A stretch of 45,019 nucleotides of DNA from Deltaproteobacteria bacterium. Its GTDB lineage: Bacteria > Desulfobacterota > Desulfomonilia > UBA1062. Both the position numbers and the translations under genes were made by a program. Positions 37,301 to 44,919 of this stretch are shown here, piece by piece. The stretch spans positions 1 through 45,019 of the forward strand of contig JAHDQN010000096.1 of assembly GCA_018433775.1 (NCBI GenBank), read 5' to 3'. Positions within the stretch are counted from its first letter, which is position 1; the number at the start of each line of letters is the position of its first letter. Below the pieces are notes generated by a model. It saw nothing but the letters and a program-made list of their open reading frames with translations. It ran no database searches and was not told the origin of the DNA.

Positions 37301-40300
37301 TGGCACCCTTCTGACTGCGCATGGGCCGCGACTCGATGAAGGCGGGCTTGAGGGTGCCGTCTCTCGACTCGTCGATGAGCAGCTCGACCCTGGGAACCAG
37401 GCCGTCATCCGAGTATGACCTCCCATTGAAGGTGAACCGTCCGACCTCTTTGCCCCGATTCAGTTCAACGCGGATCTGCCGGAGAAACTGCGGCGCACCG
37501 GGCACGGCCGAGAAGTCCGGGGTGATGACGATGAGGGTGGTGTTCTCGTCGATGTAATCATCCAGGTGCAGCAGACCGCCCGACACCAGCTCGGTGATCA
37601 CCTGTGCGCCGCATGGGTTGTCGGAATAGATGGTCAGACTGTAAAGGACGCCTGCACTCAAGGTGCCTGGATTGATCTCGAAATGATCCCTGGTCGCCGG
37701 AACGAGCGGGTATACGGTCATCACGCCGTTGTCGAACGTGACATAGGGTTTTCCATTGATCGAGATCGCGCCGGTATAACCGTCCGCCTCGGGGTATGCC
37801 ATGGTCACGGCAGGCCCGTCGCCCTGGGTGGTGATGCCGGCCGGACCTCTGACTGCCTGGATATCGTCCAGAGAAGTAAGCACGGGGAAGTACCGGTTAT
37901 TCATGATCAAGTCATCGATTATCTCAACGACGTGAGACACCGGCTCGGCCTGCAAAAAGTCTCCGGAAGGCGATTTCCCGAAGAGCCCTACAGCCGGTGC
38001 CTTGTCGGGGAGCACCTCGAAGAGCTTGGTCTCCACGGACCGGTTCCCTGCAGTATCCACCGCCTCAACAGTGATAGTGAACAGGGCCTTGGCATTCCCT
38101 GAAGGCTGGGGAAGCGGCAGAGCTATCGGGCTGTCCCCGGCTCCCGGGAAGGATACCTGGTCCTGTTCCAGTCCGCTCTTTTCCACGAGCACTGAAAGTG
38201 CTTGGTCTTCTCCTGTCTTGAAGAAGACTGTATACCCGGCCACGGCGATATTGTCAGTCACCGACAGGCGCAGGTGTGCGGCGGTCTGCTCGTACAGAGG
38301 AGACACCGGCTCCAGAAGCCTGATCTCGGGTGCGGTGGTGTCGGCCAGTATGGTCAGCGGCACCCGGGAGGTCTCTGCTGTGTTAACACCTTTGTCGCTC
38401 GCCCTCAGGAAGAGCTCGAAGGGCTCTCCTGCGTGATCGATAAACGACCTGGGGATGCGGATGCGGCCCTTGACATCCACCCGGTGGCGGTACGCGGCCA
38501 CGATCGATCCCAATGTCCCCGGGTTGGGAACGCGTATTTCTTCACGTTTCTCGGTGAGTGCTAGGTATTCCCACTCCACGGTCTGTACCCGGCCGTCCGC
38601 GTCCATGAGAAAAACCCCGATACTGCCCGTATCCACCAGGGTCTCGTCGTAAGCGCTTGCCTGGATGTCGATACTCTCGCCCGGGAAGATCTCCACAGCC
38701 TGCTGCGGGGTGATCAGACTGATCACCGGCGGTTCGCCGTCATCGAGTATCTCGATGCCAATCGCCTGCTCGGCCTGCTGCCCGGCACTGTCGAAGGCCC
38801 TCACCACAAGACTGACAGGCTCGGGTACACCCTGGGGCTTTGTGGGAACGGTCAACACCACGCTGGCGTATCCGCCCTGACCCTCGGCCTGCTGGATACC
38901 CTTGCTGTCGAAAGGCCGGTGCACGAGAATGTCGCTGCCCGAGAGGATCATGACCTCGGCCGATACCACCTGCCGGTCGTCGGTTAGAATAGCATCCACC
39001 GTACAGGCCTCACCCTCTACGAACCGGGACCCTGCGGAAGGTGTGCGTATGGACACCTCGGGCGCCCGGTCGGTCTCGACCCGGTAGCAGAAGTCCTGTG
39101 AACCATTGTTCCCGTAGATATCGGTTGCCGAGATACTGACGACCATTTCGGCTGCGCCCGCCGGCACGGCAACGGTCACGCTTCCCTGGACAACGTCGGT
39201 TGACGCAGAGCCGCTATACTGCCGTTCGAATACGACCGAGCCGAGGACGCTTATGCGTACGGATGAAACCAGGGAGTCGTCAACCGCCCGCCAGGCAAAG
39301 GCCTGGCTCTGGCCGGCATAAAGTGGATCACTCACGGGCGGCTCCACGATACTCACCTGCGGACCGACACCGTCCATGACAACCGATGCACGGAGCAGGC
39401 ACACCTCGGACTCGTGCCCCATGGCGTCGAATGCCCTGGCTTCGAACACGAGCTCGTGCCCGTCATTGCTCAGACCGAGTTCGGCCAGGGAGAAGCTGAT
39501 TCGGTTTGAGACCACCTCCATAGGCACCAACCCGCTTGATTGGCTGTGGGTGATTGTCCGGACGGGTTCGGTCGATCCGTCTACAAACATACTGACCGTG
39601 AGCCCTGTGACTGCGCGATCATCGCGGGCCACCACCTCGAGGTTGACTATGTCGTCGGCAAAGTACCGGGTCCGGTCGCTTGTAAGGGCCCTGACCTCGG
39701 GAGACTGATCCTTGAACACCCCGATAACCGCACTCAACTCTGAGGTATTGCCGGTCTTGTCCCGGGCGACGGCCTGGATGGGATATCGGTCGTAGGGCAC
39801 CCCATCGAGGTTTTTGAACGCAGGCATCCGCACCAGGACAAAGGCGGTGTAGGCATTGAGTGCACCCGGGAGCTGCTGGACCCTGAGCCCCTCTTCCTCG
39901 CCGATGGAATCTGAACTATTGCCGGTCAGGAGGTAGCCCTGACCTTCGACCCTGCGGATGCCTGAGAGGCGGACCTCAACCACGCCCACGTTATCGTATC
40001 CGGCAAGCTTGACTACGGTCTCGGTCCCCTCGACGATCGAGGCAATGTCGTCTCCGCTATCGGTGGCATTGATCGGGGGAGAGGCAAGATTGATCACCGG
40101 CGGCTCCTCATCCCTGCCGAGGGTGGCTGTCACGATCTCGCTCTTGACCACGTGCCCTCCGGTGTCGGTCGCCACCGCATAAACAGAGAGAGGCTGTTCG
40201 GTCTCGATGGAAGACGGGGTATGGTAGATGACGGCAAACGGAGTCCGGTAATCTGAGCCGACAAGCTGGTCGTTTATGTAAAAGTCGACCTGACTGATCC

Positions 40301-42752
40301 CCAGATCGTCAGCCGCATTGGCTCTGAGCTCAAGGGGGAGACCGGACACGACATGCTGGCCCTCGACGGGATGGCTGACAGCCACGGTCGGTTCCTGATC
40401 GCCCTTGACCGATACGCGCACCGGCTCCGACACGACCACCTTGCCGTGGTAATCCACCACCCGGGCGCTCAACTCCAGCACCCTGCCCAAGGCCTCGGCA
40501 TCCACCTGGTGAGTGAATGATTCTCTGGTGACCTCTACCTCGTAGTCACCGGTGGATATGCCCTCTTCATCCTTTTTATATGTACGCCCGGCGATACGAA
40601 CGTCGTCGACCAGAATCTCGATGATGGTCCCCTTTGACAGGGTGTCGTCTGCCACCTGCACCTCGATGGCAAACGGACTGCCTGCAGTCACGATACCGTC
40701 TGCCATCGGTCTGACGATACTGACAGCCGGTGGAAGATTCTCGATGACCTTCACGAGCTTTGCCGGTGCATCCGAGACACCGCCGTTTCCGCTGTAGACT
40801 CGAGCCGTCACTGCCAGGCTTGTCTGTTCGGTAGATATGACTGGGGCTACCGCTTCGAGTTTCCAGACTTCGTACAGGTATTCCTTGTTACCCTGATTCG
40901 GGACCGGCCGCTTTTCATACACCGGAAACCGGGCAGTCCCGATCTTCTGACCGTCGGCGAAAAACTCGGCGTATGATATACCGCTTGCGTAGCTGTTATC
41001 AGGCATTATGCCGAGATTCGACACGATGCTTAGAACATAGGGGCTGCCCTCGACCACCCTGAGATTGTTGATCGGCTGTTCGAACTCGTAGGCCGGAACT
41101 GAAGGGACCTCTTTGGCAACGATGGTCACCGCCTGTACCGGGGTTTCCTTGATCTGACCGGCACTGTCCACGGCTACTGCCTGGACCTCGATCACCTGGC
41201 CTTCCAGCATCTCGCCGACCGGCATGCTCAGCACATAGGGCGCTGCCTGCCTGCGGCCCACCACCACTCCGTCCATAAGGAATTCCACTCGCTGTACAGC
41301 GACATCGTCAGAGGCGTCAGCCGCCAGAAAGACCGTATCTCCCACCTCGACCCTGTCAGGCACATCCAAGGAAATCTCCGGCAGGGCATCCCTGGCGGCA
41401 ACCGGGACATCGAGGCTGATGCCCGGGTTCTGCACGAGTGTAAAATGCACTGTCATCGGGCTATCTTCAGAAATACTCATGGTGGAGAGCATCCCCTTGC
41501 CGCTGTCCACGATCAGGATCTCTTCGCCGCCCGCAGGCACCTGAGCCTGTACGCGGTAGAAATCGGTCAGCGGGGCCTCGGTGCCATCGCTGAAAACTCC
41601 AAGCATTGTGGGCAGGGGATAGAAACGGTTGAGACTTTCCAGGACAACCGTCTGACCCGGGGCATAGCCGTTGAGCCGCAGGCCTGTCAGTTTCTTGGTG
41701 AAAGACACCTCCACCGGAACCTGAATGGATTCGAGCCCGGAGATGGAAATGGTGATGAAAACAGGACTTGCACCCGTCTCAGCCAGTGGATATACCCGGC
41801 CGTCACTCGATACATGTACGAGAGACGGTTCGGATGAAGAGAAGCCGATACCGTGCCCTGCCCCCGGCAGCGGCACCCATCCTCGAAACTGAAACTCGAT
41901 GCTCGGGATGAGTTGTACGACCTCCATGGCATTGGTGAATATGATCTTGGAAGGTGATACTTCCATGCCGAGGATCTGCTCCTCGGTGTCCTCTCCGACG
42001 ATCACGATTTCGGAGAACGAACTGTGATTGCCCGAGGCATCAACCGCATGGCCCTCCACGAGAACCAGGGCATTGTGGAGCATCTCCTCGGCCGACAGCG
42101 GCGAGTCGAGTTTCAGGCTATACTCGAATATATCCTGGTTATCGTGATCCGGATAGATCCTGACGCTCCCCGAGGTATCCGCAAAGGCCTGTCGCCTTGC
42201 CCTGGAGATGACGCCCCCGGCGGCACGCAATTCTGATATGCGGAGACCTATGGCCTGGAGGCTGAGGTACGAAATATCTATGTCATCAGATGCCTGAATC
42301 GCTATGTTCAGCCGCTGATCCTTGCCATCGGCATCGAAGGATACGGATTGAAATCTCAGTGAGGGGTTGTTCGGCTCGGTGGCGAATGTCTCGTTATACG
42401 TCTGCACCTCGCCATTGAAAAAAGTCAGCTCTACGTGGGGATGAAACCGGTCGGGACCCTGCAGCGAGAATTCCAGCTCCCCGGCATCCGGGTCGCCGGG
42501 CAGGCGCCGTATGTCGGCAGGTGAATACGGTGTTAGGGCAGAGGACTGACCGGCCTTGATCTCCACCACCTCGCTGCAATCGGATATCCTCAGTACATAC
42601 GCGGATACCTGGCCGGATGAATTCAAGGGCTCTGCCGCCCGAATATCCAGCCCGACTGCAGCCTGTGCCGTGCCCATTGATGTGATGACAAATAAAAGAA
42701 CAGAAAGAAACAATCGTACAACCGTGGTACTGACATTTCTCCCCATATCCAT
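1317..42752 (-). CDS. Giant secreted multidomain protein, ~13,811 aa (Ig / beta-propeller / TIG / TSP3 / FN3)
   Basis: One uninterrupted frame of 41.4 kb. The start at 42752 is preceded by GGAGGA at 9 bases and opens a clean Sec signal peptide: [13 protein letters not shown], a hydrophobic core, then cleavage after TAQA at residue 31. An in-frame GTG at 42788 lacks these features. Approximate residue map: 32-455 N-terminal region with a Big_2-like domain; 455-3030 about 22 Ig-like repeats; 3030-3250 unassigned; 3250-7888 seven propeller/Big_5/TIG modules; 7888-10170 Ig-like domains and two more propellers; 10170-10720 invasin-like Ig domains and an unassigned beta domain; 10720-13490 TSP3 clusters, Ig, carboxypeptidase-regulatory-like, amidotransferase-like and unnamed X domains; 13490-13811 three FN3 domains. 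There is no LPXTG, autotransporter barrel, RTX array, PEP-CTERM or recognisable type IX signal. The protein is probably extracellular, beta-rich and calcium-binding. Adhesin or surface structure is the most likely role, but no function is demonstrated. Two foldase lipoprotein genes follow it. Confidence 0.93.
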   Translation of the reverse strand: MDMGRNVSTTVVRLFLSVLLFVITSMGTAQAAVGLDIRAAEPLNSSGQVSAYVLRISDCSEVVEIKAGQSSALTPYSPADIRRLPGDPDAGELEFSLQGPDRFHPHVELTFFNGEVQTYNETFATEPNNPSLRFQSVSFDADGKDQRLNIAIQASDDIDISYLSLQAIGLRISELRAAGGVISRARRQAFADTSGSVRIYPDHDNQDIFEYSLKLDSPLSAEEMLHNALVLVEGHAVDASGNHSSFSEIVIVGEDTEEQILGMEVSPSKIIFTNAMEVVQLIPSIEFQFRGWVPLPGAGHGIGFSSSEPSLVHVSSDGRVYPLAETGASPVFITISISGLESIQVPVEVSFTKKLTGLRLNGYAPGQTVVLESLNRFYPLPTMLGVFSDGTEAPLTDFYRVQAQVPAGGEEILIVDSGKGMLSTMSISEDSPMTVHFTLVQNPGISLDVPVAARDALPEISLDVPDRVEVGDTVFLAADASDDVAVQRVEFLMDGVVVGRRQAAPYVLSMPVGEMLEGQVIEVQAVAVDSAGQIKETPVQAVTIVAKEVPSVPAYEFEQPINNLRVVEGSPYVLSIVSNLGIMPDNSYASGISYAEFFADGQKIGTARFPVYEKRPVPNQGNKEYLYEVWKLEAVAPVISTEQTSLAVTARVYSGNGGVSDAPAKLVKVIENLPPAVSIVRPMADGIVTAGSPFAIEVQVADDTLSKGTIIEILVDDVRIAGRTYKKDEEGISTGDYEVEVTRESFTHQVDAEALGRVLELSARVVDYHGKVVVSEPVRVSVKGDQEPTVAVSHPVEGQHVVSGLPLELRANAADDLGISQVDFYINDQLVGSDYRTPFAVIYHTPSSIETEQPLSVYAVATDTGGHVVKSEIVTATLGRDEEPPVINLASPPINATDSGDDIASIVEGTETVVKLAGYDNVGVVEVRLSGIRRVEGQGYLLTGNSSDSIGEEEGLRVQQLPGALNAYTAFVLVRMPAFKNLDGVPYDRYPIQAVARDKTGNTSELSAVIGVFKDQSPEVRALTSDRTRYFADDIVNLEVVARDDRAVTGLTVSMFVDGSTEPVRTITHSQSSGLVPMEVVSNRISFSLAELGLSNDGHELVFEARAFDAMGHESEVCLLRASVVMDGVGPQVSIVEPPVSDPLYAGQSQAFAWRAVDDSLVSSVRISVLGSVVFERQYSGSASTDVVQGSVTVAVPAGAAEMVVSISATDIYGNNGSQDFCYRVETDRAPEVSIRTPSAGSRFVEGEACTVDAILTDDRQVVSAEVMILSGSDILVHRPFDSKGIQQAEGQGGYASVVLTVPTKPQGVPEPVSLVVRAFDSAGQQAEQAIGIEILDDGEPPVISLITPQQAVEIFPGESIDIQASAYDETLVDTGSIGVFLMDADGRVQTVEWEYLALTEKREEIRVPNPGTLGSIVAAYRHRVDVKGRIRIPRSFIDHAGEPFELFLRASDKGVNTAETSRVPLTILADTTAPEIRLLEPVSPLYEQTAAHLRLSVTDNIAVAGYTVFFKTGEDQALSVLVEKSGLEQDQVSFPGAGDSPIALPLPQPSGNAKALFTITVEAVDTAGNRSVETKLFEVLPDKAPAVGLFGKSPSGDFLQAEPVSHVVEIIDDLIMNNRYFPVLTSLDDIQAVRGPAGITTQGDGPAVTMAYPEADGYTGAISINGKPYVTFDNGVMTVYPLVPATRDHFEINPGTLSAGVLYSLTIYSDNPCGAQVITELVSGGLLHLDDYIDENTTLIVITPDFSAVPGAPQFLRQIRVELNRGKEVGRFTFNGRSYSDDGLVPRVELLIDESRDGTLKPAFIESRPMRSQKGAREYAGVVLPTPVEQSIGSYSLLVYATDRLSPQRGPVALGVISTGSVMLDVEAPTVAIVEPRQGTVLVPCQNIDLSLRVSDNSRTLRTIRILENQTRLIREIGGACDRKEYTIPYEVPREYSGGELEISVVALDESGYSTQSSVLCLLDRNEAPLLKPLAFSSYRVGNVYRKRITDPVSLSAGEFWVRSGESCKVECELSDDAGLQEFSVYRLSAGQRAETLCTRTYPYSCPDKPVVRRNESVEIVFDQIEPTEYELAVVDTYGNTSSRVLLIHPLMNVVPEIRITGPADGAEIVAGTLGLKVGVVAADDRAITQDSVRVFANGVPLSSMCVGGDISGGQSAVHEAFLSIYDSLESRYGKNIADEYGVQSGVNTLMRNYLLTMPSGLYQPGEDLTITAYVYDSDSAAGMDEHTLAVRADDVMPEVIVSPSQSSYGPIENTDFTLSVQGRDNVKVNRIEVYRAYGVLTTQSTVVKTPYELVRAIDTIPAQDYEPIDPDWIDTPVYDQLMHVGRMSEILSHFDGLSAADIARYDLWVRVVVRDSSLSRESEHSYMIRIDERPVIDIIRPAQDSQAVESTDLTVRVDAFDDVGISYVMLRADYPGGSPSYELKLLNAPYHFSVPVPAHDPDNPGNNRVDLSVEAIDTYGVQFNDPGGHAVSKNVSVLVVRDEPPTIEIAQPRDNHTLTEGSYLLVQAVALDDVGVDRVVLNVSGLTQGDRSMVDLEYPYEFIFEVPCGQAGKDLALTASVTEKRRGGIPRTVETPVPVHVHVQQDTQAPDINVVQPASSGATVVEKRPLPYHLIIQDNVRVSSVRAMLYADRNLDGQFGEDERVEEALLLSAPYSGTLPVKTLDAYRAVPSGDDQLALLFKAIAVDGIGNESIATRPVTLVRNTPPEVTGIRVLDNRGFSLGQVGEITQGRPIVLNVLAGDAEAGVDSSELLYAMGTDPEQEDFVLLGQDSAAPFNFHFQVPAGPVGEQVFFKASARDIDGYESSLSDVLLALTITADKPPTARIVDPDSSQAVVIEGESIGITAEVHDDLGPDGIDRVVFYVDSQPVISVYQSMAVTGGGFGQAHLYHADINAPEGVDGFVVQAVAYDILGQAGESQMVLIGKIKDTVVPKVKIISPVDNEILTTAEPIRAVVGVEDVGEIDRVVLTFYRQHQAGGEWVTLDEYALNLFRDDVRQEGDTTPVSDPDHFSYIYWADLSGGDILRRGGHMRERVLAVAEVQTPNHTVNAQAAYEVGWALSERRFLSPAEGRFDLADEVYYTAVEQYLSKGRSGPMVAAWASADPMRIEQGLGNETIEELGGSALQYTGIALFDATDNEQGNGLGDYFVYSPLLSGSAEMFAGTIGEISCDANAVFAGKSGVIGGQIQPNPDSHSNTGTDRFLLSMKSEIQKDWLDGVKGSGNLYLENTDAELLIFTPMNGEYQLGLPYLLAGRVDLPYPDVYGLDRRDDLVFVANGYGGVQVIDISSFEAPYHVSFIKPNGFARDVQVQGNFAFIAASHEGVVVADIRDPLMPIVGGVDTLGVANRIHLAGNRLFVSDMAGDGGVSQINVIDISDPYHPEVVRTIELKPARSDLVPDGVYDVTIEGNLAYVTVHYSDQEDHPAQSLVEIIDLEKELDPAWDPTVPVMTHRFASKGDFAARGVTLARGGMQVAAGKSGIDRIEFTELTILSHSPVYGEHDVPTNLDRITIELSGVLGSDVVLGDYVEVVQGDALIGEHVTSLFQLAYALRDGEPNRRIIELVRSDQFELVPNTRYFVRFKQGLSAVSGYALARDYVFGFWTSAAGTAPAPDIVSICPLGAEGDHACIAAGGTEGGTELVIRGINFGTDPQLFIGGQPIVVEEVEPAGTVDEFDRIYAVTIPNYAGPAAVTVINDHGLEDTVYGGFTYVDQLTLSFINPSVVRTGQAGANDMVEITGYGFHNGITLTATRSGDPDSAVTYRVDNEHLSLYSAERMQWVVPDFSTSDGKGYRGFVDVEITDELGRRFVLMNALFYGRLEVNHVLETENPYSASAIRSELEALATGEPTGYLPDTLKLPAGTIAGLAADTRLNLAYVLGRGVLGSGVNRPENVYDSDYVRHYYAPGWLGLVRYYPDRLSDASPVHGFYSILPQDLVATGMALGPEYVYVIAQGYSFPHIETEHDGRSWLLVYERETEPLPDNPQPKDKSVLYEVPLPIDTSPEKIVTAGRLAFVSAGESGVVVVGLADPLHPSVITRIRQALINGVTYPLVPSDIEVIGNMLHVDTRCGKSFCRVLFDITRPSLPQAGTYAQTYARSAGFAQQSLYGAGNALDVVDASRPEHLRRVGQYYGFGFTVPGDTQDLAAQASTALNITQRRIDCTPPCFNTYLALYDACRLENVTLLDAMKIEQGCIQGGGRVVYTDDGVAIFAVNTGGHSTLSFVDTLTLDLAGSTPVHNERAVSLDIVPELHFTVPLTMDETELAAYIDLIREDGASGGVPLAFGLSIDSEDPRIVRLDPAMDLEAGTPHRIVLKGVPSSRRTLGLFDHVIPFTAGTSTGPAMEIVDVDPWMIDVSGGQIFVTLRNASGSPYFAISGQDAPVIGTRAVDGGVEYQINAPDNMAGPGTLTVQDGSGRVVTLIGAVQYVEPLIVRGLSPDTGPLTGGTTVEISGQGMQSCSSGIEVFFGDYPVAADKIKVIDSETIEVTTPGGRIGPVDVRVCRSGAQCDVLTDAFRYTQPVQSNILDKGRIYDAQLDPSQNFMIAAAGSRGIVIYDLSASNFTAGSDPLNSDALLSLIDGNNDEIDDRVLAQVSLPGGYWALSLSGYFERGQDRIFVTAARYNGMYFTDARLFVVSFDQLDISRSMIISSLDLQCAVARGIDVTQNKAVIALGNQGLGIVDAYLHTKLYMSGRFALPGSHTALDVEQLSTEAGEPELYIVVGGDFDFRENRLLESEYVGSGGFYVIEHDTAGGLELLSTLDVPASRVVVQGRYAYLAAGQGGLVIVDISDPAVPRIVSRVSDAGFVHDVDVRGAIAYLALGKAGILTVDVSDPAHPIRTAGMDSYRGNFLDVVAAGRYMAAGCGVPGSAGSSGFEYSGVVEVIPDVTLKIHLVEPENRIIDTALDAVADIRVHFNKAIDLYPANLEGFAVYRGNGSPLETAVSITGNEALIRLDKQGLGVGEQLELVVKAGIASVKPAQSGYIVLYELDKDQHFALTYRGAQAGDLAVDSVMPRHIQAGVPGVIKVGIYGAPLDPGRIRIHVGEVAATVEGVVSSDTEERVGIATASVPPIPTAGLYDLVVEVEKAGLWQTITLKGGIVVDEPVRFDSVTPQWGPITGGTTLTIKGAGFEPGNTVMDSLKITIGSTPVSRVDAISHELIRVVTPRGVSGRQPIQGEDRYGNTTQLEGDKGFGYGLKLCSNIMPDLVYPSDVWIDPATGVAVTNGGYLRQGYDMQNILGIDFPDTIRAATFDIQDAYAPLLVGGESTLPSDGKGRAAIMHEATAMILGAIKEDGGTLSDEEERLLKQASTLEQSCGIDSIRIFPIAELEEGVERKRLYVAGGLGGVARLNLDELNGLQFINEALAGPDLVTDIFKSGYALYAVRTSPHSDASMPNEGCVDVSGYGTPQDVQVLNYTDPFDPVGMGTLVGMQGGTALHYAEGWLMSGGNHSARMWGPDCLPTWPGFSGAEPVDEGEGMVSAASLLDPYLQTFIPFEGNVLDILTHGDYLIAALGGRGVEIVHRDRPEERTLLKLDGTLQHDPGRAVQLKLYGSTLFVAAEKGIVVFDLSDIHTPRVVSAGNTETVMGLDVYLDRIVAGRGSEGLGLFQLPGAFVVASSATEGGILPLAEDEPLSITFNELVTVESLLAENAVELVRFDPETLHEHEVAFTLVPQFESGQGEAARRFVIDFTKEPLSTLVLRVNDARNTRGQTLWAPYRVQFAVSEQAVVRPVITSVEGGVFHHGDQPAITIRGRGFDASIEACIDQYPVAVVFIDAGTLEIPPGATGLLPLAPGQHHLGLEQGGMEALWHGAFVMGDSITDGEDLFAIDPDSSPAEGGIGITVEASAPVILPGTKVVLRAAGSDAEIYTGINDFDISEGQEAVDLYDDVLTLDSFSFILPAVAYPDLYRVFLRMPYGGGSKEIYAGDFSYTVSSGLGIDLPNYPPMEIGASLVDGDILYVGVKAGEKPTAANRFLMESGLEVYDISIWERPMRLSQLPTDDPVTGLAGAGNLLFMACGASGMGVADISDPSRPLILAGIGTPGHRAMDVAVNEAERVVALAAANDLGTGYVRFFALDGESFGPAPGYQTISFDQDPAAADALFGMPVDIQWFQNRLYVLYLKKIGSAYSLHLAVFESFGDQPAYTTGPVNIPASDSLADYSLMVSLGQIGISTPENYSIVEPGAQGGYDIAYWQAQGRGTELSVFGGSLLIADADGLHVNPGTRLVVSGCSPSPGSLLSRQDRIRVRFNNLINTSPGHVASAVSLSMQDGSPVSQDNYQVEAVNSIHGSTIEVSFTEQFVYQGRLAFALSTGLTDIHGHALHAPLDVEYIYASADRPHIDAVKKLSGADALDVHCFHADGTEQVLVEGSGFGDNLGSISIRIGHTQVMASAVSHLEDSRLVFTLPDLHAGGATLTLPVEVIHNETSLGDILYGALLIVPRIEIDDIRPTTGPTQGGNYVDIYGRGFGHSNIVRFGAARAGDLRVFSSDHIRVRVPAGSFGPASVSVESTLFPDELNLSPVEYFYSGKETGSVDLATDNPAPVSAVAVRDQLLYTVTGGHFDVLDEQGRVTRRLASNTARLVLSDVSDPVHPVILEKEFLGGFKPYHFEVEYGLSPDGFVALAQEGSNLFVAGGRKVYHFDVTMPADPWLVNSLTLNGNLSDIVLHGDLLYAAGAAGIDIYRVTPDQRLTHLHQVSAASIGGAPGRITVEGPSLWAVMPAESLVAEIDLMEGDYRILRSFPAIDTAAAPFMPEDIIVYAGLVLVSSGDRGTVQLFVLDSDTGATPAADLKLAYLIKNGTVFAGQMELIGQTLYVAAEQGDVQVFDLSAWLNGDYLGETPLVDYFAVTGDVKTITFSPEAIYAGTAFAYVDGEPRENPIAGTETANTIGGGLNTILNDKLLIIGQKPPAGGALPAGDPIEIRFNRILDHAQIADGGSLVEVTLDGVPVEGFVSQRVNNDGSCLMFRPLNPLEANKRHRLILSPEIRDIHGNTLAGQYSFFFVAADGVQPQIDSVEPPYGTWRGGDTVVVRGSGFDENTQIQVGSTMVGASDIISVRDDEIVFRLPALTEAPGANRPVGISVSNGALSDVRAGAFTYITDASISSIGAYSRETGLFNPAVKTFFYNAGEHIGIRGQGIGPMTRVWINGIEARDVRIESSDLISLQVPDDTVGTLTVEVGNGGYADGPAAYSGLRVVFESVKRLSGVSCIQRQGDLLLTAGGREARLYSLRDSSVPVLLAKMAVSGNVLKTALAGAHVAVLHGTQKDIDVFDITNIYDPRLINRFKNVNSERSFTDIRLLDSHLYALAGGMLYYGNVRSSDLSALELRQTEDLVDFDVRQGGLYLLYADQIELRNQYRPEVLLNTYTHLMLDPEGIDLIETGAIVTGGMDYWLVDTTALENFHPNRLIGHRFTGVCDRVVQNGEIAAIAGNGRIRLYDTGIASEGELSHRELAEVYNQRQNQTVQWLHFSGDLLEWVSGDEYYNARIPIPNVWKAEPSWITNPDETIRVSVTGDSAAWRDVSCRVSSFYDQAGSVSGSTILEGKRLNFLSSAGLFQVGDLYDVVLLQQPRETVKGVAVQVDLPWRIGSAAAFGLLPIELGHITPASVIEGVHNSYTVTGANLGQASEVRLGDLILYPGDFTVNDSGTELTFAGTMPESGLYSLSVMQEDQADVLAAAVLAIDALAIHSVSSDHPQSSAVVSEQGGDVVTVLGEGMTPDISVHWYPSGQGLQPSRTNSVPFALISGGLTFTTSEMTKGLDYQAVIVKSSTGERADAGESRLLTVIDDRAPTIRVAQPLGRLQPLILEADEPIRAGADRSFTVIKQFRDYSDTPDQDISGRFDALLSTGNRLVLRLASGQALEPNAVYTVTISSLQDLAGNTANSINGVQAGTMTHVLRAEDLLAPRQDSIRLVIPATDEPVQDVTVLKRGKSYTFAVSAIDNYVEADELAYSYRCSLDGGVSYVTNWISLENTDGRAVFSIDITDAFQRLGVMVRASDGRNASDRCFVATVTDPQIVLSADPPGFATSPDPVEELDDLTLTFNLTGDIDVIDSARIRVFEGGQWRQISPVSVVRTTGMATLSMELGYLCDVPGYNGESSLEIPVVLSVGYDAVVDFARFERQFTLYKDFTPPDLRIVSPKDGDYVPRGRQVEMILQSFDRYGIDRVEVCLDSSTPGIFDDPLACSALADPTVYRFTVPEDAEEPITLAARAWDLNGLVSEPRTITVQPFAPGDALPKVSILSPANGASFHAGEEVGFRLLMEDVSESRLYFDIGGIQDDPGNPPPRTITRTEGEPAVFTLNSVIPVVSEDCVVVVRLEAASGTNELVSQCYLNVFADEGIDETPVIDVSPASHALAGTELLINAAKPEGMDDYDAGSSLHVEEIGVPGTTVDYPMDSGLHRYPLTAATSAVAIDAFLHDRSGHVKHEARQVSRYPYFSGDWTVCHQIGDSTRRIGSVAVVPGYTGGAVWPENDIVGGYRIRSLSGTIHESATGRVESVFFSGTGLVAQVEDSGQRHVLFLQLVQGVFGTPWTGRLSGEVVGAHGSVVFVRNGDLIGGLFATVDGFVPITGYAVDEPIISLSRSDLRIFVLTSSGLRVLEMTDMQAMPMVVQRSTHAFDGYEGVGVSGGRLLLWRAGEVDRYVLAPDGSIGEPDRNMQAGGTVERVAEDGELLWIYTLDERVGDHWQAWLDGEHVANLGGTGERIALTAGRMYRVVESPAGDSIQYRDISVTDQSQPLNLAAYPLPTGVLIAGPSDDPSMGLEQVYFTGEEGTLLPAVSMWYTGQYDGVPGEQVPHGRAWFIRHAHTGARVTAHAIGHGGTIREQIIDTPFTPQTGTIALTPADGSWIAAGAHVPLAAEMDQTTLTAGCLLSAGSDADRTIFGSHHLYRWLTMPDSGSVEVSCSINAAPAAAAVISAIDNDPALAAVTIGSVANNQCFPEGEVVSATYRVLAQEGAPELNYVEITLIDYNGNEKARLHAGQPEGAFALRLPDVQAQEPCGLKVRAYFGPQYHYSENVCNIRVTPRVSMPVPVIDGLPGSVYPQTRLCLELMQQLPGGQVQALGSEYSASLRVFRDDETIPFASADRAVLNMDVPADAAALTIVGQIQDASGNSRETRQRIRVIDHLRCAPAAQTLVYDAFLPAVGGYWYAKGHDLSSRSGRNHTFETPVTALAHLSSNLLVALEGTGLVIVDPEQEFRMLGNRNLSARIEHLAANEQRIVAATRDSLLLYRVSGNDMEYFRTLAVHDEILDVRPYDDAFLVLTCHELRMIDAGGTTLHAAQGSEFRAMAVHDRELYVLDAYGELAKYGSDLTRLASLSRVGGDRMVALQGYLVLMDSVSGMIRIVYASSRGRMELVAAWPVDFASFIADAAVSSGMIFSGDARGTIVEVAYPESGFEVLFDAETAGKPTPGYVLDLALCDGIAVSAADNYGAIVYRPDSRGAYSQQSYPATGFAEAAGRAACDKQRCYVLQPGENRVRFFDPATLQGGDLFVGRAFADLALTSSHVVAAEGGNLYRVRRADLSEQPAIDIAGSENIVRIAAGGYRVAAVTDANSIYLADMQTADVRAVVEGEAQPIGLIALSNDYLFYSLGTGIRRVRIHDGAVVDGGLQGARYIAALEYAQGLLWCAFEHDDGYGVAALDPMNLSMVDGSTVDLDTEVTALAIENDRLAVGLGSQGIRVYLMPQRLMRAQASPDTPLAGVTFQCTDLMRVQMPQSTGVAAVQYLINGETVATGNHAPFAVNIPLPANLPNGQPFVLDTRLECVSGAVLDAEQRPLFLHSKGLAANDLRVEVQVSEHSWGPAPLEIRAGIVHTDHPISRVEYYLSQSPMGPYQFIGEHFGPEFVIFRYYDDSYSGYYVKVRAIDVFGNAVDSLPKRFYRHQDNADPTAGFAVTGLAVKDGGSQVVVDTGYRVTVTVGDAESGVRQAFLKSRGRIVKAIFGQGTITLDDVAGSLGTVVYEVEVTDNAGNCCTASHILEVVSDRSPDLQIDNSPAAIRERTSFAVKFTARDDVSLAFAEISWNGFTTRVDLGSANETRTVQIADTRSERVEISLEGQLNIRVVDSIGQEAVRSRPITVNRDLSPDLSLLGVSHPSQAFFGREARIVLENVNRLDDSGRYKLQIIDTSSGSPVVVYDSALQSWGSSFPRSLAMPAAQSGLTQYRFIVAAVDELGQRADSAEYAIDLRQAPNLIRFRAASEQQNRTTVRVGEQPQYRVEVLDADGRPVEGVDVRWQLVPLSGQPGTMGTSATDSLGFAFLTLNTSRTAQSYTLQAGLVLMPEVGSARLPVTVLPGETRRLAFDYPLQVAAGGTFALSVQAFDACNNEVHEDSTTTFTLTMPDDGFHFIPAAGLQISQIFMNSMMVERAVCSLSSGEADIGIVAGTSAGTRQIGVSAGGGITAPSALPVTIIAGVPQSLVFLDGNLQAQPAGSLAHCGTKQAASVHLALFDQYGNRVTSAGAGCPVSVSVTGSARIDGRESPAEVVLVQGMAEFMVQNDTVETVTLSIHSVGQPLAGIDTSSVFRLAFDQSPPQIVQAVGEAGVNSEVLHAKFVYDEPVEANTQGPLVELFLDENVLDAAAAIGEDSQTVILEPAETLQLGTAYQYSTENSVLVAAASGESVMPQAGVLEMPDCLVKVPPVLAVLEGQSLTVVFTLAPGVSYSGITSGRYCIDTGSEDEDICGGFNWAYNRTVPIPAFSQYGQPPVQDGDTLVLEFGGYMGGRELRVGNSLALQVFVQGRDFDGDGLNNELEIEVGLNPALADSDGDGTGDGLDDLDGDGLSNLAEVAAGTDLLVFDTDNDGLGDGAEVLTHGSDPLKIDTDGDGLSDGDEVSAIPYSSPNKIDTDDDGIPDNVERQYGLNPSDPADAAADLDSDGLSNLEELQLGTAIDLADTDGDGLSDGQEVNGATPTDPLKQDTDSDGLPDNEDYEPCTADSVPPLVVLVEPGAQSTFIKGQTIRVRASVEDQGRIEYVRLKVDGDQINETSPGAGVQQYEFEYTITLPAEAEQVVIEVLAQDTNENIGTTGEQVFTLIDDPMTAVMGVVVDADGIGVGGATVSAHGFEALTQSNGVFVIMNVPVLLGDVQVTARVTRDGIDYVARSGLYPPVWAGTTDVGTLTLRRDKSKVGYYHATYDRGQDYQRLIIESAGMKPVLVQTLATFDLSEIDMLMVDTNHAQGSNYYYSNLQKVFDFVAAGGALIIHETDAFGTAYTAADDIPGAPGSLVDSTINGRACPWYRFNAIGDGPAGQFDQTPHASGLATGYFDRASLGMDVTPWVYANDPMEGQVLSISYPWGQGLVYVSTIRIEVLIQEVFHTIYAPNALNAMHRLMQPDTDFDGLDDFTEFDLGTSSTNQDTDGDGLSDRFEVRYGFDPLLACGEADLDGDGDGLTNLQEQAAGTHPHREDSDGDGLSDLLEIEFTSDPLFIDTDFDGLVDSREYGYYADPHVADTDGDGLSDYDEVMVYYSHPGSLDGDRDGMSDAFEVEQGMHPGLGFDAYCDDDNDGISNREELLVYGTDYQEPDSDFDGLDDAQELALGYDPNNPDCDDDGLPDGYDYEPMVADLTAPVVSLLTPEPGSELVSGGRVRLSVEIVEQGKIGEAVFTVNGIETRLTQAPYSIIAQVPDGVGTLSIEVWATDSNNNTGSTGTMVFSIIDDTLMTITGRVVNELGNGVASATVTTAGVTAQSDQSGYFVLDQVPTTEAELKVSASALFGAQEVSGASESFAPRHGEIMDIGEIGIFCAGLIPEAQFEYEGEITIDYRYDLYDGSGYLWDISDDGHIWDGTDDAFDNTYYLLVDNKYYEPDYGSAVKTRMNGRELTFMPKMFGDFQVHRKIYVPDDKQYARFMEVIENTSDVEQSVSIRLQSSIEGYIRYTSSGDTTLNSSDGYVVTDDSYATYRDPAVAHIFRGPDGGRVDQCNPTGYMYINYSLTVPSGCRVIILHYSLQDFSRYTANALAQDIYSSAAGRSDLIEGLTHEEFRDVANFSFLKDSDGDGLSDYEEVLLGLDTSSIDTDGDGLTDGFEQRYGFDALGTDESALDPDTDGLTNLEEQTAGTDPFAEDTDGDSLSDYDEVMTHGSNPLLADTDGDGLIDDQEIATGTGVANEDSDGDGLSDGDEVNIYGTDPLLVDSDNDGMDDMFEVEYDLLNADPDGDEDADDLTNLQEASLGTDPRNPDTDDDYLKDGWEVNSYQTDPFERDSDGSGRWDIDELFMDHSDPNLAGDDLAKDDISTTLVDEDGRSWSFSYERLNYAYSGSYTTFENSLVLYVNGQKYSTDYWYTDYGRLDRRELVLDTRTLGNLAVGRRAFVPAAGGAFVRCLDIITNPTGVSQEVSVRLKSSIGEYDEAVEPNVLTSSGGDSYNPGDLYAVFQDPVNINRPIGAHLFAGPNAEGQPDAFTKITSGERDWHVDYTFTIPPGEQRMLVYFLSQEGSVSNAVDTMEWLLNMPEIALQGLTEEEKALVVNLFLYPDSDRDGMSDEDELIYGCDPDNPDSDGDGLLDGHDYDPTVPDQDIPTVTLESPAAGEPLFKGETILLHAHPADPGQISTVDVWVNGELFTSLSYPNYWVEYVVDDTLDMLQIEAIATDTGGNSGTTGIFTFDVVDAPEMAVSGRIVDELSNGVEGADITIGSLAAQSGEDGYFAFTDVSRIDGKIQVQAGTYFGAQYITGASINFDPPRSGDLDVGTVELDTTIQGMIRESELVYEGYASGDTLYDSQGYPWRFTFGGTVQWDKYIDFYHGYTLFVDHEPYGIDAMVPLAGMNGRELIYPEEMFGDIKVRRKIFVPEDQQFARFMEIIENTSSMAQSVVITLESFLASGFDTEVISTSCDDYLSPNEARYIVTAHALDEDMPAVAHVFMGPGENRVHECTLYIEDYIEGRGFIENTYHLLIPAGERFIITHYSVQENDRGAAVALAQELYAFDQECFLDGITREEFRDIANFTFTLPDSDSDGLADADEVPLGLDPFAADTDGDGLSDGFEVRYGFDPLTGGDESLDSDFDGLANLEEYLHNTDPTMPDTDSDGMSDYDEIYIHDSDPLDPDSDHDGLPDSFEQRYDLDPGSAGQDPDEDGLTNLEEYRHGTDPWNPDTDEDFLLDGWEIRHCFTDPLQWDSDHDGVADIHELFAFDTDPMDSASCPDIMSPNNLTIEEEGAYLIPWYSLYIMNGSISLAPMIDEDYLMHDGERLAAIPLLRVGSETAYSPLVNGPWFVYGICDYFYPWELANTRLEKYGPMTVYSHATNDLRLGVMDLESLMDFENPVVTSRRFIMPHAGDDYTRILEVFDNPTQEDITITMDVATEYQTVGYNTGMLTSSGDGILGKDDTYAIAYNYEENSGYLVHVFADGLAAPVPGVGPLGSDGTNIWNLSHELTVPAGSRRIILHALAAADDLETAQNKAASFVSGAENLRYGLSARDVESIVNFSFDTGPAVRFVGLDTVESVYEGQEIQVVVEAACADSVTLYINDEAYGTKASGPYLFTLVVPESESLIIEAMAEGAGDTTATTGQYMIPVLFSEDTAPAHAPRLLSAVRTSATHAELSWIDFNENEQEITIERSATGSDEFSEITRVPAGTLSFVDSGLMESEDYSYRIRAANQGGYSGYSESIDALEYLPGAPVNLQAGAVSAGHVDLSWTDACEFEDGFAIEASIDGMHFARIFENPAAEGSGQRVHLSGHLDLDANTAYDFRVCAVGAGGRASADSNVVSAATGLQATTVPDAPSDLSVRVDFEFDYYDYYYWLYDLMLTWQDNSDNEEKFIIEVAVDGRQYIEFYEAPADAESIEDAFGYDDELAKVCLEFLINSQFDEKPSSIRVRAVNSAGSSGYSNTAVISLQEETVAW
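1320..2270 (-). repeat. Three C-terminal fibronectin type III domains
   Basis: Residues about 13495-13811. FN3 signatures: [20 protein letters not shown] with [37 protein letters not shown] with [12 protein letters not shown]; and [20 protein letters not shown] with [15 protein letters not shown]. The third carries a Tyr/Asp-rich insertion. The protein ends ETVAW with no anchor or sorting tail. Confidence 0.85.
2280..2560 (-). other. Ig-like domain before the FN3 domains
   Basis: Residues about 13398-13490. Reads [20 protein letters not shown], then [20 protein letters not shown] and [12 protein letters not shown], the same final-strand motif as the other C-terminal Ig domains. Confidence 0.65.
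2560..3410 (-). repeat. Unnamed X domain, copy 4 (most diverged)
   Basis: About 280 residues. The C-terminal half keeps the X-domain landmarks: [60 protein letters not shown]. The N-terminal half has extra sequence and lacks the GREL motif. It is followed by an Ig-like domain, not by TSP3 repeats. Confidence 0.6.
3420..3990 (-). repeat. Thrombospondin type-3 repeat cluster D (~8 repeats)
   Basis: Repeats include [45 protein letters not shown] and DPDEDGLTN, ending in the degenerate DTDEDFLLD. The first half parallels clusters B and C ([27 protein letters not shown]). Confidence 0.9.
3990..4745 (-). repeat. Unnamed X domain, copy 3
   Basis: About 250 residues, the closest relative of copy 1: [86 protein letters not shown]. 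It is followed directly by TSP3 cluster D. Confidence 0.75.
4750..5012 (-). other. Carboxypeptidase-regulatory-like domain 3
   Basis: Reads [20 protein letters not shown] then [12 protein letters not shown], and shares [10 protein letters not shown] with the [10 protein letters not shown] of domain 2. Confidence 0.8.
5025..5295 (-). other. Ig-like domain before carboxypeptidase-like domain 3
   Basis: Starts [18 protein letters not shown] and ends [17 protein letters not shown] paralogue of the domains at 7860-8130 and 9705-10010. Confidence 0.75.
5300..5418 (-). repeat. Short thrombospondin type-3 cluster (2 repeats)
   Basis: [12 protein letters not shown] and [18 protein letters not shown]. 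It ends with the same GxDYxP motif that closes clusters A and B. Confidence 0.85.
5418..6150 (-). repeat. Unnamed X domain, copy 2
   Basis: About 244 residues with the same order of landmarks as copy 1: [82 protein letters not shown]. It is more diverged than copies 1 and 3. Confidence 0.7.
6150..6855 (-). repeat. Thrombospondin type-3 repeat cluster C (~10 repeats)
   Basis: Repeats include [36 protein letters not shown] and DSDNDGMDD. The last ones are degenerate ([18 protein letters not shown]), as are the last ones of cluster D. Confidence 0.9.
6856..7590 (-). repeat. Unnamed X domain, copy 1
   Basis: About 240 residues that match no family name I know. Landmarks in order: [84 protein letters not shown]. 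It is flanked by carboxypeptidase-like domain 2 and TSP3 cluster C. The R-K-x-Y/F-V-P strand and N-T-S turn suggest a large beta-sandwich. Confidence 0.7.
7590..7860 (-). other. Carboxypeptidase-regulatory-like domain 2
   Basis: Reads [20 protein letters not shown] then [14 protein letters not shown] close paralogue of the domain at 4750-5012. Confidence 0.8.
7860..8130 (-). other. Ig-like domain after TSP3 cluster B
   Basis: Starts [20 protein letters not shown] and ends [16 protein letters not shown]. Clearly a paralogue of the domain at 9705-10010. Confidence 0.75.
8130..8820 (-). repeat. Thrombospondin type-3 repeat cluster B (~10 repeats)
   Basis: Repeats include [47 protein letters not shown] and DCDDDGLPD. 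An inner segment, [16 protein letters not shown] followed by [15 protein letters not shown], recurs in clusters C and D. The cluster was probably duplicated as a block. Confidence 0.9.
8820..9450 (-). other. Class-I glutamine-amidotransferase-like (ThuA-like) domain
   Basis: About 208 residues alternating strand and helix, unlike the all-beta neighbours: [57 protein letters not shown], and later [20 protein letters not shown]. The layout resembles class-I amidotransferase-like folds, but I see no nucleophilic GxCxG elbow. It is probably non-catalytic or uses another chemistry. It occupies the slot taken by the unnamed X domain in the following blocks. Confidence 0.55.
9450..9705 (-). other. 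Carboxypeptidase-regulatory-like domain 1
   Basis: A beta-sandwich with the signature [19 protein letters not shown] followed by [13 protein letters not shown]. This is the pattern of the transthyretin-like, carboxypeptidase D regulatory-like family. Confidence 0.8.
9705..10010 (-). other. Ig-like domain after TSP3 cluster A
   Basis: About 100 residues starting [19 protein letters not shown] and ending near [15 protein letters not shown]. It belongs to the same subfamily as the Ig domains at 7860-8130 and 5025-5295, all with NxGTTG or NTGSTG before the last strand. Confidence 0.75.
10010..10595 (-). repeat. Thrombospondin type-3 repeat cluster A (~9 repeats)
   Basis: Acidic calcium-binding repeats of the DxDxDGLxD type, including [27 protein letters not shown] and DTDSDGLPD. 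Aspartates at alternate positions are the calcium ligands known for this family. Confidence 0.9.
10600..12230 (-). other. Invasin-like (Big_1) domains and an unassigned beta domain
   Basis: Residues about 10175-10718. The signature [20 protein letters not shown] with [11 protein letters not shown] is typical of Big_1/invasin Ig domains. Related units follow with [15 protein letters not shown] and [18 protein letters not shown] Big_5-like domain (APPQIV-type start, then [14 protein letters not shown]) precedes a Cys-containing beta segment at 10600-10900 that I cannot assign. Confidence 0.65.
12230..13710 (-). other. Ig-like domains upstream of the invasin-like region
   Basis: Residues about 9681-10175. 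About five domains, including [20 protein letters not shown] and [20 protein letters not shown], followed by [14 protein letters not shown] and [19 protein letters not shown]. The early ones resemble the N-terminal Ig repeats. Confidence 0.55.
13710..15430 (-). other. Ninth beta-propeller, long (WD40/YVTN-like)
   Basis: Residues about 9108-9681. At least ten short repeats of the form [57 protein letters not shown] and [19 protein letters not shown]. Its length would allow one large propeller or two smaller ones side by side. Confidence 0.65.
15430..16440 (-). other. Three Ig-like domains between two propellers
   Basis: Residues about 8771-9108. Beta-rich segments opening near [31 protein letters not shown] and [14 protein letters not shown], each about 100 residues. 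No motif was found beyond the Ig-like pattern. Confidence 0.5.
16440..17490 (-). other. Eighth, diverged beta-propeller
   Basis: Residues about 8421-8771. Blade-like strands recur ([53 protein letters not shown]) but without the DISDP motif of the LVIVD blades. The fold is inferred from the spacing of hydrophobic strands. Confidence 0.5.
17490..19090 (-). other. Ig-like domains after the propeller modules
   Basis: Residues about 7888-8421. Around five beta-sandwich domains, recognised by starts such as [19 protein letters not shown] and [17 protein letters not shown]. The third and fourth are closest to the N-terminal Ig repeats. Confidence 0.65.
19090..33000 (-). repeat. Seven tandem propeller / Big_5 / TIG modules (~2 kb each)
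   Basis: Residues about 3250-7888. Each module has a beta-propeller with LVIVD-like blades, a Big_5-like (SbsA-type) Ig domain and two TIG/IPT domains. Approximate modules are 33000-31310, 31305-29215, 29205-27185, 27185-24985, 24985-23190, 23190-21190 and 21190-19090. Propeller blades read like [17 protein letters not shown] and [20 protein letters not shown] domains read like [37 protein letters not shown] and [18 protein letters not shown]. In the last module the order changes to propeller, a linker domain, two TIG-like domains, then Big_5. Confidence 0.8.
33000..33700 (-). other. Unassigned segment between the Ig stalk and the first propeller
   Basis: Residues about 3018-3250. It lacks the Ig repeat pattern and reads partly helical: [47 protein letters not shown]. 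It also has a segment that may be strand-rich, [21 protein letters not shown] do not recognise it. It sits exactly at the junction of the two major architectures. Confidence 0.5.
33700..41390 (-). repeat. About 22 tandem bacterial Ig-like (Big_7/cadherin-like) repeats
   Basis: Residues about 455-3020. Units of mostly 100-120 residues open with a PxVxIxxPxxGxxxxxG pattern, for example [51 protein letters not shown] and [17 protein letters not shown]. They continue with DDxxVxxVxFxxDG and end AxAxDxxGN. One long unit around 37150-37900 is irregular and may hold an inserted beta domain. The units are diverged from each other, so this is an old expansion. Such domains usually act as stalks or adhesive modules. 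Confidence 0.8.
41390..42659 (-). other. N-terminal region of the giant protein with a Big_2-like domain
   Basis: Residues about 32-455. The first ~230 residues have beta-rich character and match no family I recognise. Residues about 260-345 read like a bacterial Ig group 2 domain: [10 protein letters not shown], then [23 protein letters not shown] and FITISISG. A second Big_2-like copy ([17 protein letters not shown]) may follow. Confidence 0.55.
42660..42752 (-). other. Sec signal peptide of the giant protein
   Basis: Residues 1-31. A short polar start with Arg5 and Arg13 leads into a hydrophobic core ([14 protein letters not shown]) and a signal-peptidase I site, AQA before AVGLD. There is no Cys near the site, so the giant protein is not a lipoprotein. 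Confidence 0.85.
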
Positions 42753-42761
42753 CAGCAGAGA

Positions 42762-42767
42762 TCCTCC
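42762..42767 (-). promoter_or_regulatory. Shine-Dalgarno site of the giant gene
   Basis: On the minus strand this reads GGAGGA, 9 bases before the ATG at 42752. It decides between that ATG, a GTG at 42788 and an ATG at 42746. A TATAAG hexamer at 42796-42791 could be a -10 element, but I see no convincing -35 partner. Confidence 0.75.
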
Positions 42768-42890
42768 AAAGAACTGTGCAAAATACACAGCTTATACGAA
42801 AGGTGCATTCTGCTCGAACAGCTCTCAAAATAAATGGCCGCCCTGAAGGTACGAAGACCGAACAGGACAAAACATCAGCCATCCATATCG

Positions 42891-42913
42891 CGTTTCCTTT
42901 CAGCAAGGAAACG
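42891..42913. repeat. Perfect inverted repeat, 9-bp stem and 5-base loop
   Basis: CGTTTCCTT, loop TCAGC, AAGGAAACG. It lies about 140 bases upstream of the giant gene start. No U-tract follows on either strand, so it is not an obvious intrinsic terminator. It could be an operator or an RNA hairpin. Confidence 0.6.
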
Positions 42914-42915
42914 GC

Positions 42916-43020
42916 ATGAAGGCAGAAGGAAGGGATCCCTGGCTCTGGCGCTATCTCTTGAATGAACTATTTCGAGGCATGCTTATTGAGCGATATGGAG
43001 ATATCGGTAAATCGTTCTGA
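42916..43020 (+). CDS. Possible 34-aa small protein
   Basis: ATG at 42916 preceded by AAGGA at 6 bases; reads MKAEGRDPWLWRYLLNELFR and continues to a TGA at 43018-43020. No similarity is recognised. The Shine-Dalgarno bases form the right arm of the 42891-42913 hairpin. It could be chance or the relic of a longer gene. Confidence 0.2.
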   Translation: MKAEGRDPWLWRYLLNELFRGMLIERYGDIGKSF

Positions 43021-43112
43021 CCATATACACCACTCACAAAAATCATACCATCGAACAACAGTGTCCTCACGGATCCTTGCCCCTCACTCACGAAACAGAT
43101 AATACACCGCAC

Positions 43113-43128
43113 GTATTCATTTGAATAC
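43113..43128. repeat. Short palindrome GTATTCA-TT-TGAATAC
   Basis: A perfect 7-bp inverted repeat with a 2-base centre, in non-coding DNA about 360 bases upstream of the giant gene. Its size fits a repressor operator; nothing else supports a role. Confidence 0.35.
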
Positions 43129-43271
43129 TATTCTGAGTTCACCCCTTTTGCAATTTTCTTACCAATCATAGTTATCTTATAAGTGGTCAATATATTTTAT
43201 TTTCTCCATTTTCATATTATATCGTACAGGAAGACATCCATTCCTTGGGGAAATTTTTTTCTTACAAACGG

Positions 43272-43307
43272 GATAGTTCTTTTCCCTGACACACGGTCTG
43301 AACTATC
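43272..43307. repeat. Inverted repeat GATAGTTC ... GAACTATC
   Basis: 8-bp perfect arms separated by 20 bases, followed on the plus strand by TTTTATT. It could be a weak plus-strand terminator, but the stem is AT-rich and the loop long. Confidence 0.3.
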
Positions 43308-43336
43308 TTTTATTCCCGCCCATATGTATTATAATA

Positions 43337-43349
43337 CTGAAGTTTCGCA
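43337..43349 (+). repeat. IS left terminal inverted repeat
   Basis: CTGAAGTTTCGCA, an exact reverse complement of bases 44845-44857. Confidence 0.85.
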
Positions 43350-43356
43350 TACCAGG

Positions 43357-44717
43357 TCAGTTCGAGTTGATGGGGGTATTTTCAAGGATATTCAAGAGGT
43401 AGAAGAAGTGGTCAATATCGGTATCTGAAGAAAATAGCTGACTTGACAGCATGACGATATTTTTCAAGCGGTCGCAGGAGGATTTGATGAAGGCGATCTG
43501 GAGATGCTCATAAGCGAGGTCTTTGAACAAGGGTTCAAGGGGGCCTCGGATCTGTCTTTTGGCAAGGATATGGACAAGAATCAGGTAGCGGATCATGACG
43601 ATGGAAGTCCAGGCCACAAGGGCATCAAGGGTTTGCCCCTGGCATTTCTCCAATCCGAGCAGTTGCTTGCAGTCACGGAAATACACTTCAATAGCCCACC
43701 TGCGGGAATAGTAATCGAGAATTTCCGGTATCTCCATTTCGGGCTCTGTGCATAAGAATGCACGCCACTGTTTCTTTGACCATCTCACAAAAACGATTGC
43801 GACATCCTGTGAACGAGGAAGAGAAACCGTGATCTTGGTTGCCCTGACCTGCCATGAATCAATGCAGCGGAGCTCATGCCGGGCTACCTCGTGCCACAAT
43901 TGAGACAGGGTGAGTTGCCTGCCTTTGTACAGATAACGTTCGCGGGATCTCTTCAACCGGCAGATGACCCCATAGCCGATATCGAGGATCTGTGCGATGA
44001 TGGTGTCATAGGCAAACCAGCTGTCGAAAAGGACAAACCGAGCATCAATGCCTGTCTGCCAGCAGCTTTAAGCATATGGATCAGCATATTGGTTTTCTTC
44101 TCAAAGGCCTCTCTACGCCTTTTCCATCCATTGCTGCGCCGGTCCATCTTTTTGGAGTTCCCGTTTGGCCTTCTCTTGGATGTATGGAAGCTGACATCGA
44201 CAGGATAGAAATCCATTCCGTTGTGGTAGCCAACCTGAAGCATCTGATACCCGAGATGGGAACGTTTGGTCGTATGATCGAAGTGGTAGCTCACCAGCTC
44301 CATTTCTTTACCCGTCTTATGAAGAAGGGTATCATCGGCGATAAGCACCTTCTGTGCAAACTCAGCCGTATCAAGCCTGGCAAGCATTCGAGAGACTATC
44401 AGAGTCACCAGCTTTCGCCAGTTGAAATACTCACAATTGAGGAATCGATAGTAGGTGTCATTCCTGGCTTCGAGCAAACGAGTGAAGTACTTTCCTGACC
44501 ATAAAGCTGTGAGCGATTCCTTGATCATGGGCAACAGAATCAGCACAAAGAGCAGTGTGCTCGGGGCAAATCCCTTCTCTTTACTTATCCCTGCTCGATG
44601 CAGTAGCGTCTTGATTCCTACTTCGCTCCATGATTTCTCAACCTCTGATTCCAGACATAAACGCTTGTGCTGAATTTCCTTTTGAAGAGAAAGTGAAAAT
44701 GCGATATCCTTCTTCAC
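43357..44717 (-). pseudogene. IS4-family DDE transposase, frameshifted
   Basis: Two overlapping frames together encode about 453 residues, the usual size for this family. The GTG start at 44717 is preceded by AAAGGAG. The first frame carries the first catalytic Asp in LIADDTLLHKTG and the downstream HLGYQMLQVGYHNG and MDFYPVDVSFHTSKRRPNG. Near 44053-44070, after MLKAAG, the reading must step by -1 (or +2) to enter the frame GIDARFVLFDSWFAYDTII, which holds the second Asp. The catalytic Glu follows in YSRRWAIEVYFRDCKQL, a perfect Y-2-R-3-E-6-K signature. No canonical slippery heptamer is visible at the junction, so a one-base deletion is more likely than programmed frameshifting. As written, the first frame ends at 43953 and lacks the second and third catalytic residues. 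Confidence 0.85.
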
Positions 44718-44844
44718 GGCAGCTCCTTTGTTTAGTGATCCTGGTTGCTTAGCAGAGTCAAGATTACTAAATCCGGAGCTGCTTTTCTACCTTTAAATGA
44801 ATATTTTCATACCCTTGAATGCTATTTGATGGTGTTCGGTTATG

Positions 44845-44857
44845 TGCGAAACTTCAG
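44845..44857 (-). repeat. IS right terminal inverted repeat
   Basis: TGCGAAACTTCAG, pairing with bases 43337-43349. It lies 62 bases before the start codon of the gene at 44920. Confidence 0.85.
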
Positions 44858-44919
44858 ATTATTTATACTGAATGCAGTTCTTGCGTTTTGAAACTGCTAC
44901 ATAATCCGGGGAGGATCGT
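44858..44919 (+). promoter_or_regulatory. Leader of the gene at 44920
   Basis: Contains TATACT at 44864-44869 (a good -10 match, with no -35 at normal spacing), an imperfect hairpin (GCAGTT 44874-44879, AACTGC 44892-44897) and a strong ribosome-binding site, GGGGAGGA at 44908-44915. The IS end lies where a -35 region would be expected. Confidence 0.4.

Larger units (their letters stand above)
42753..43336. other. AT-rich intergenic region upstream of the giant gene
   Basis: 584 bases between the giant gene start and the IS left end. No convincing full gene is present. It holds the giant gene's Shine-Dalgarno site, three inverted repeats, one possible 34-codon reading frame on the plus strand, and runs of A/T. 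From about 43020 rightward it is visibly more AT-rich than the giant gene, which suggests non-coding or acquired DNA. Confidence 0.7.
43337..44857 (-). mobile_element. IS4-family insertion sequence, 1,521 bp
   Basis: Bounded by perfect 13-bp terminal inverted repeats and holding one frameshifted transposase gene on the minus strand. Length, single-gene layout and the YREK transposase motif fit the IS4 family. No exact target-site duplication is seen: the flanks ATTATAATA (left) and ATTATTTATA (right) are only similar. The element may be old or may have rearranged at an end. Confidence 0.85.

Noticed and set aside
42786..42788. GTG at 42788 as start of the giant gene
   Set aside because: It has no ribosome-binding site and would add 12 residues before the signal peptide; the ATG at 42752 has GGAGGA at 9 bases.
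42891..42913. Hairpin as an intrinsic terminator
   Set aside because: No run of T follows on either strand.
43181..43418. 13-bp direct repeat AAGTGGTCAATAT at 43181-43193 and 43406-43418
   Set aside because: One copy lies inside the transposase coding sequence and the other outside the IS. Similarity stops at the 13 bases, so there is no sign of a second IS relic or attachment site.
43183..43428. 81-codon plus-strand frame across the IS left end
   Set aside because: It crosses the IS boundary and the transposase 3' end, has no ribosome-binding site and low-complexity sequence.
43326..44868. Target-site duplication flanking the IS
   Set aside because: Flanks share only an ATTAT core and differ after it; the DNA is AT-rich, so the match is not convincing.
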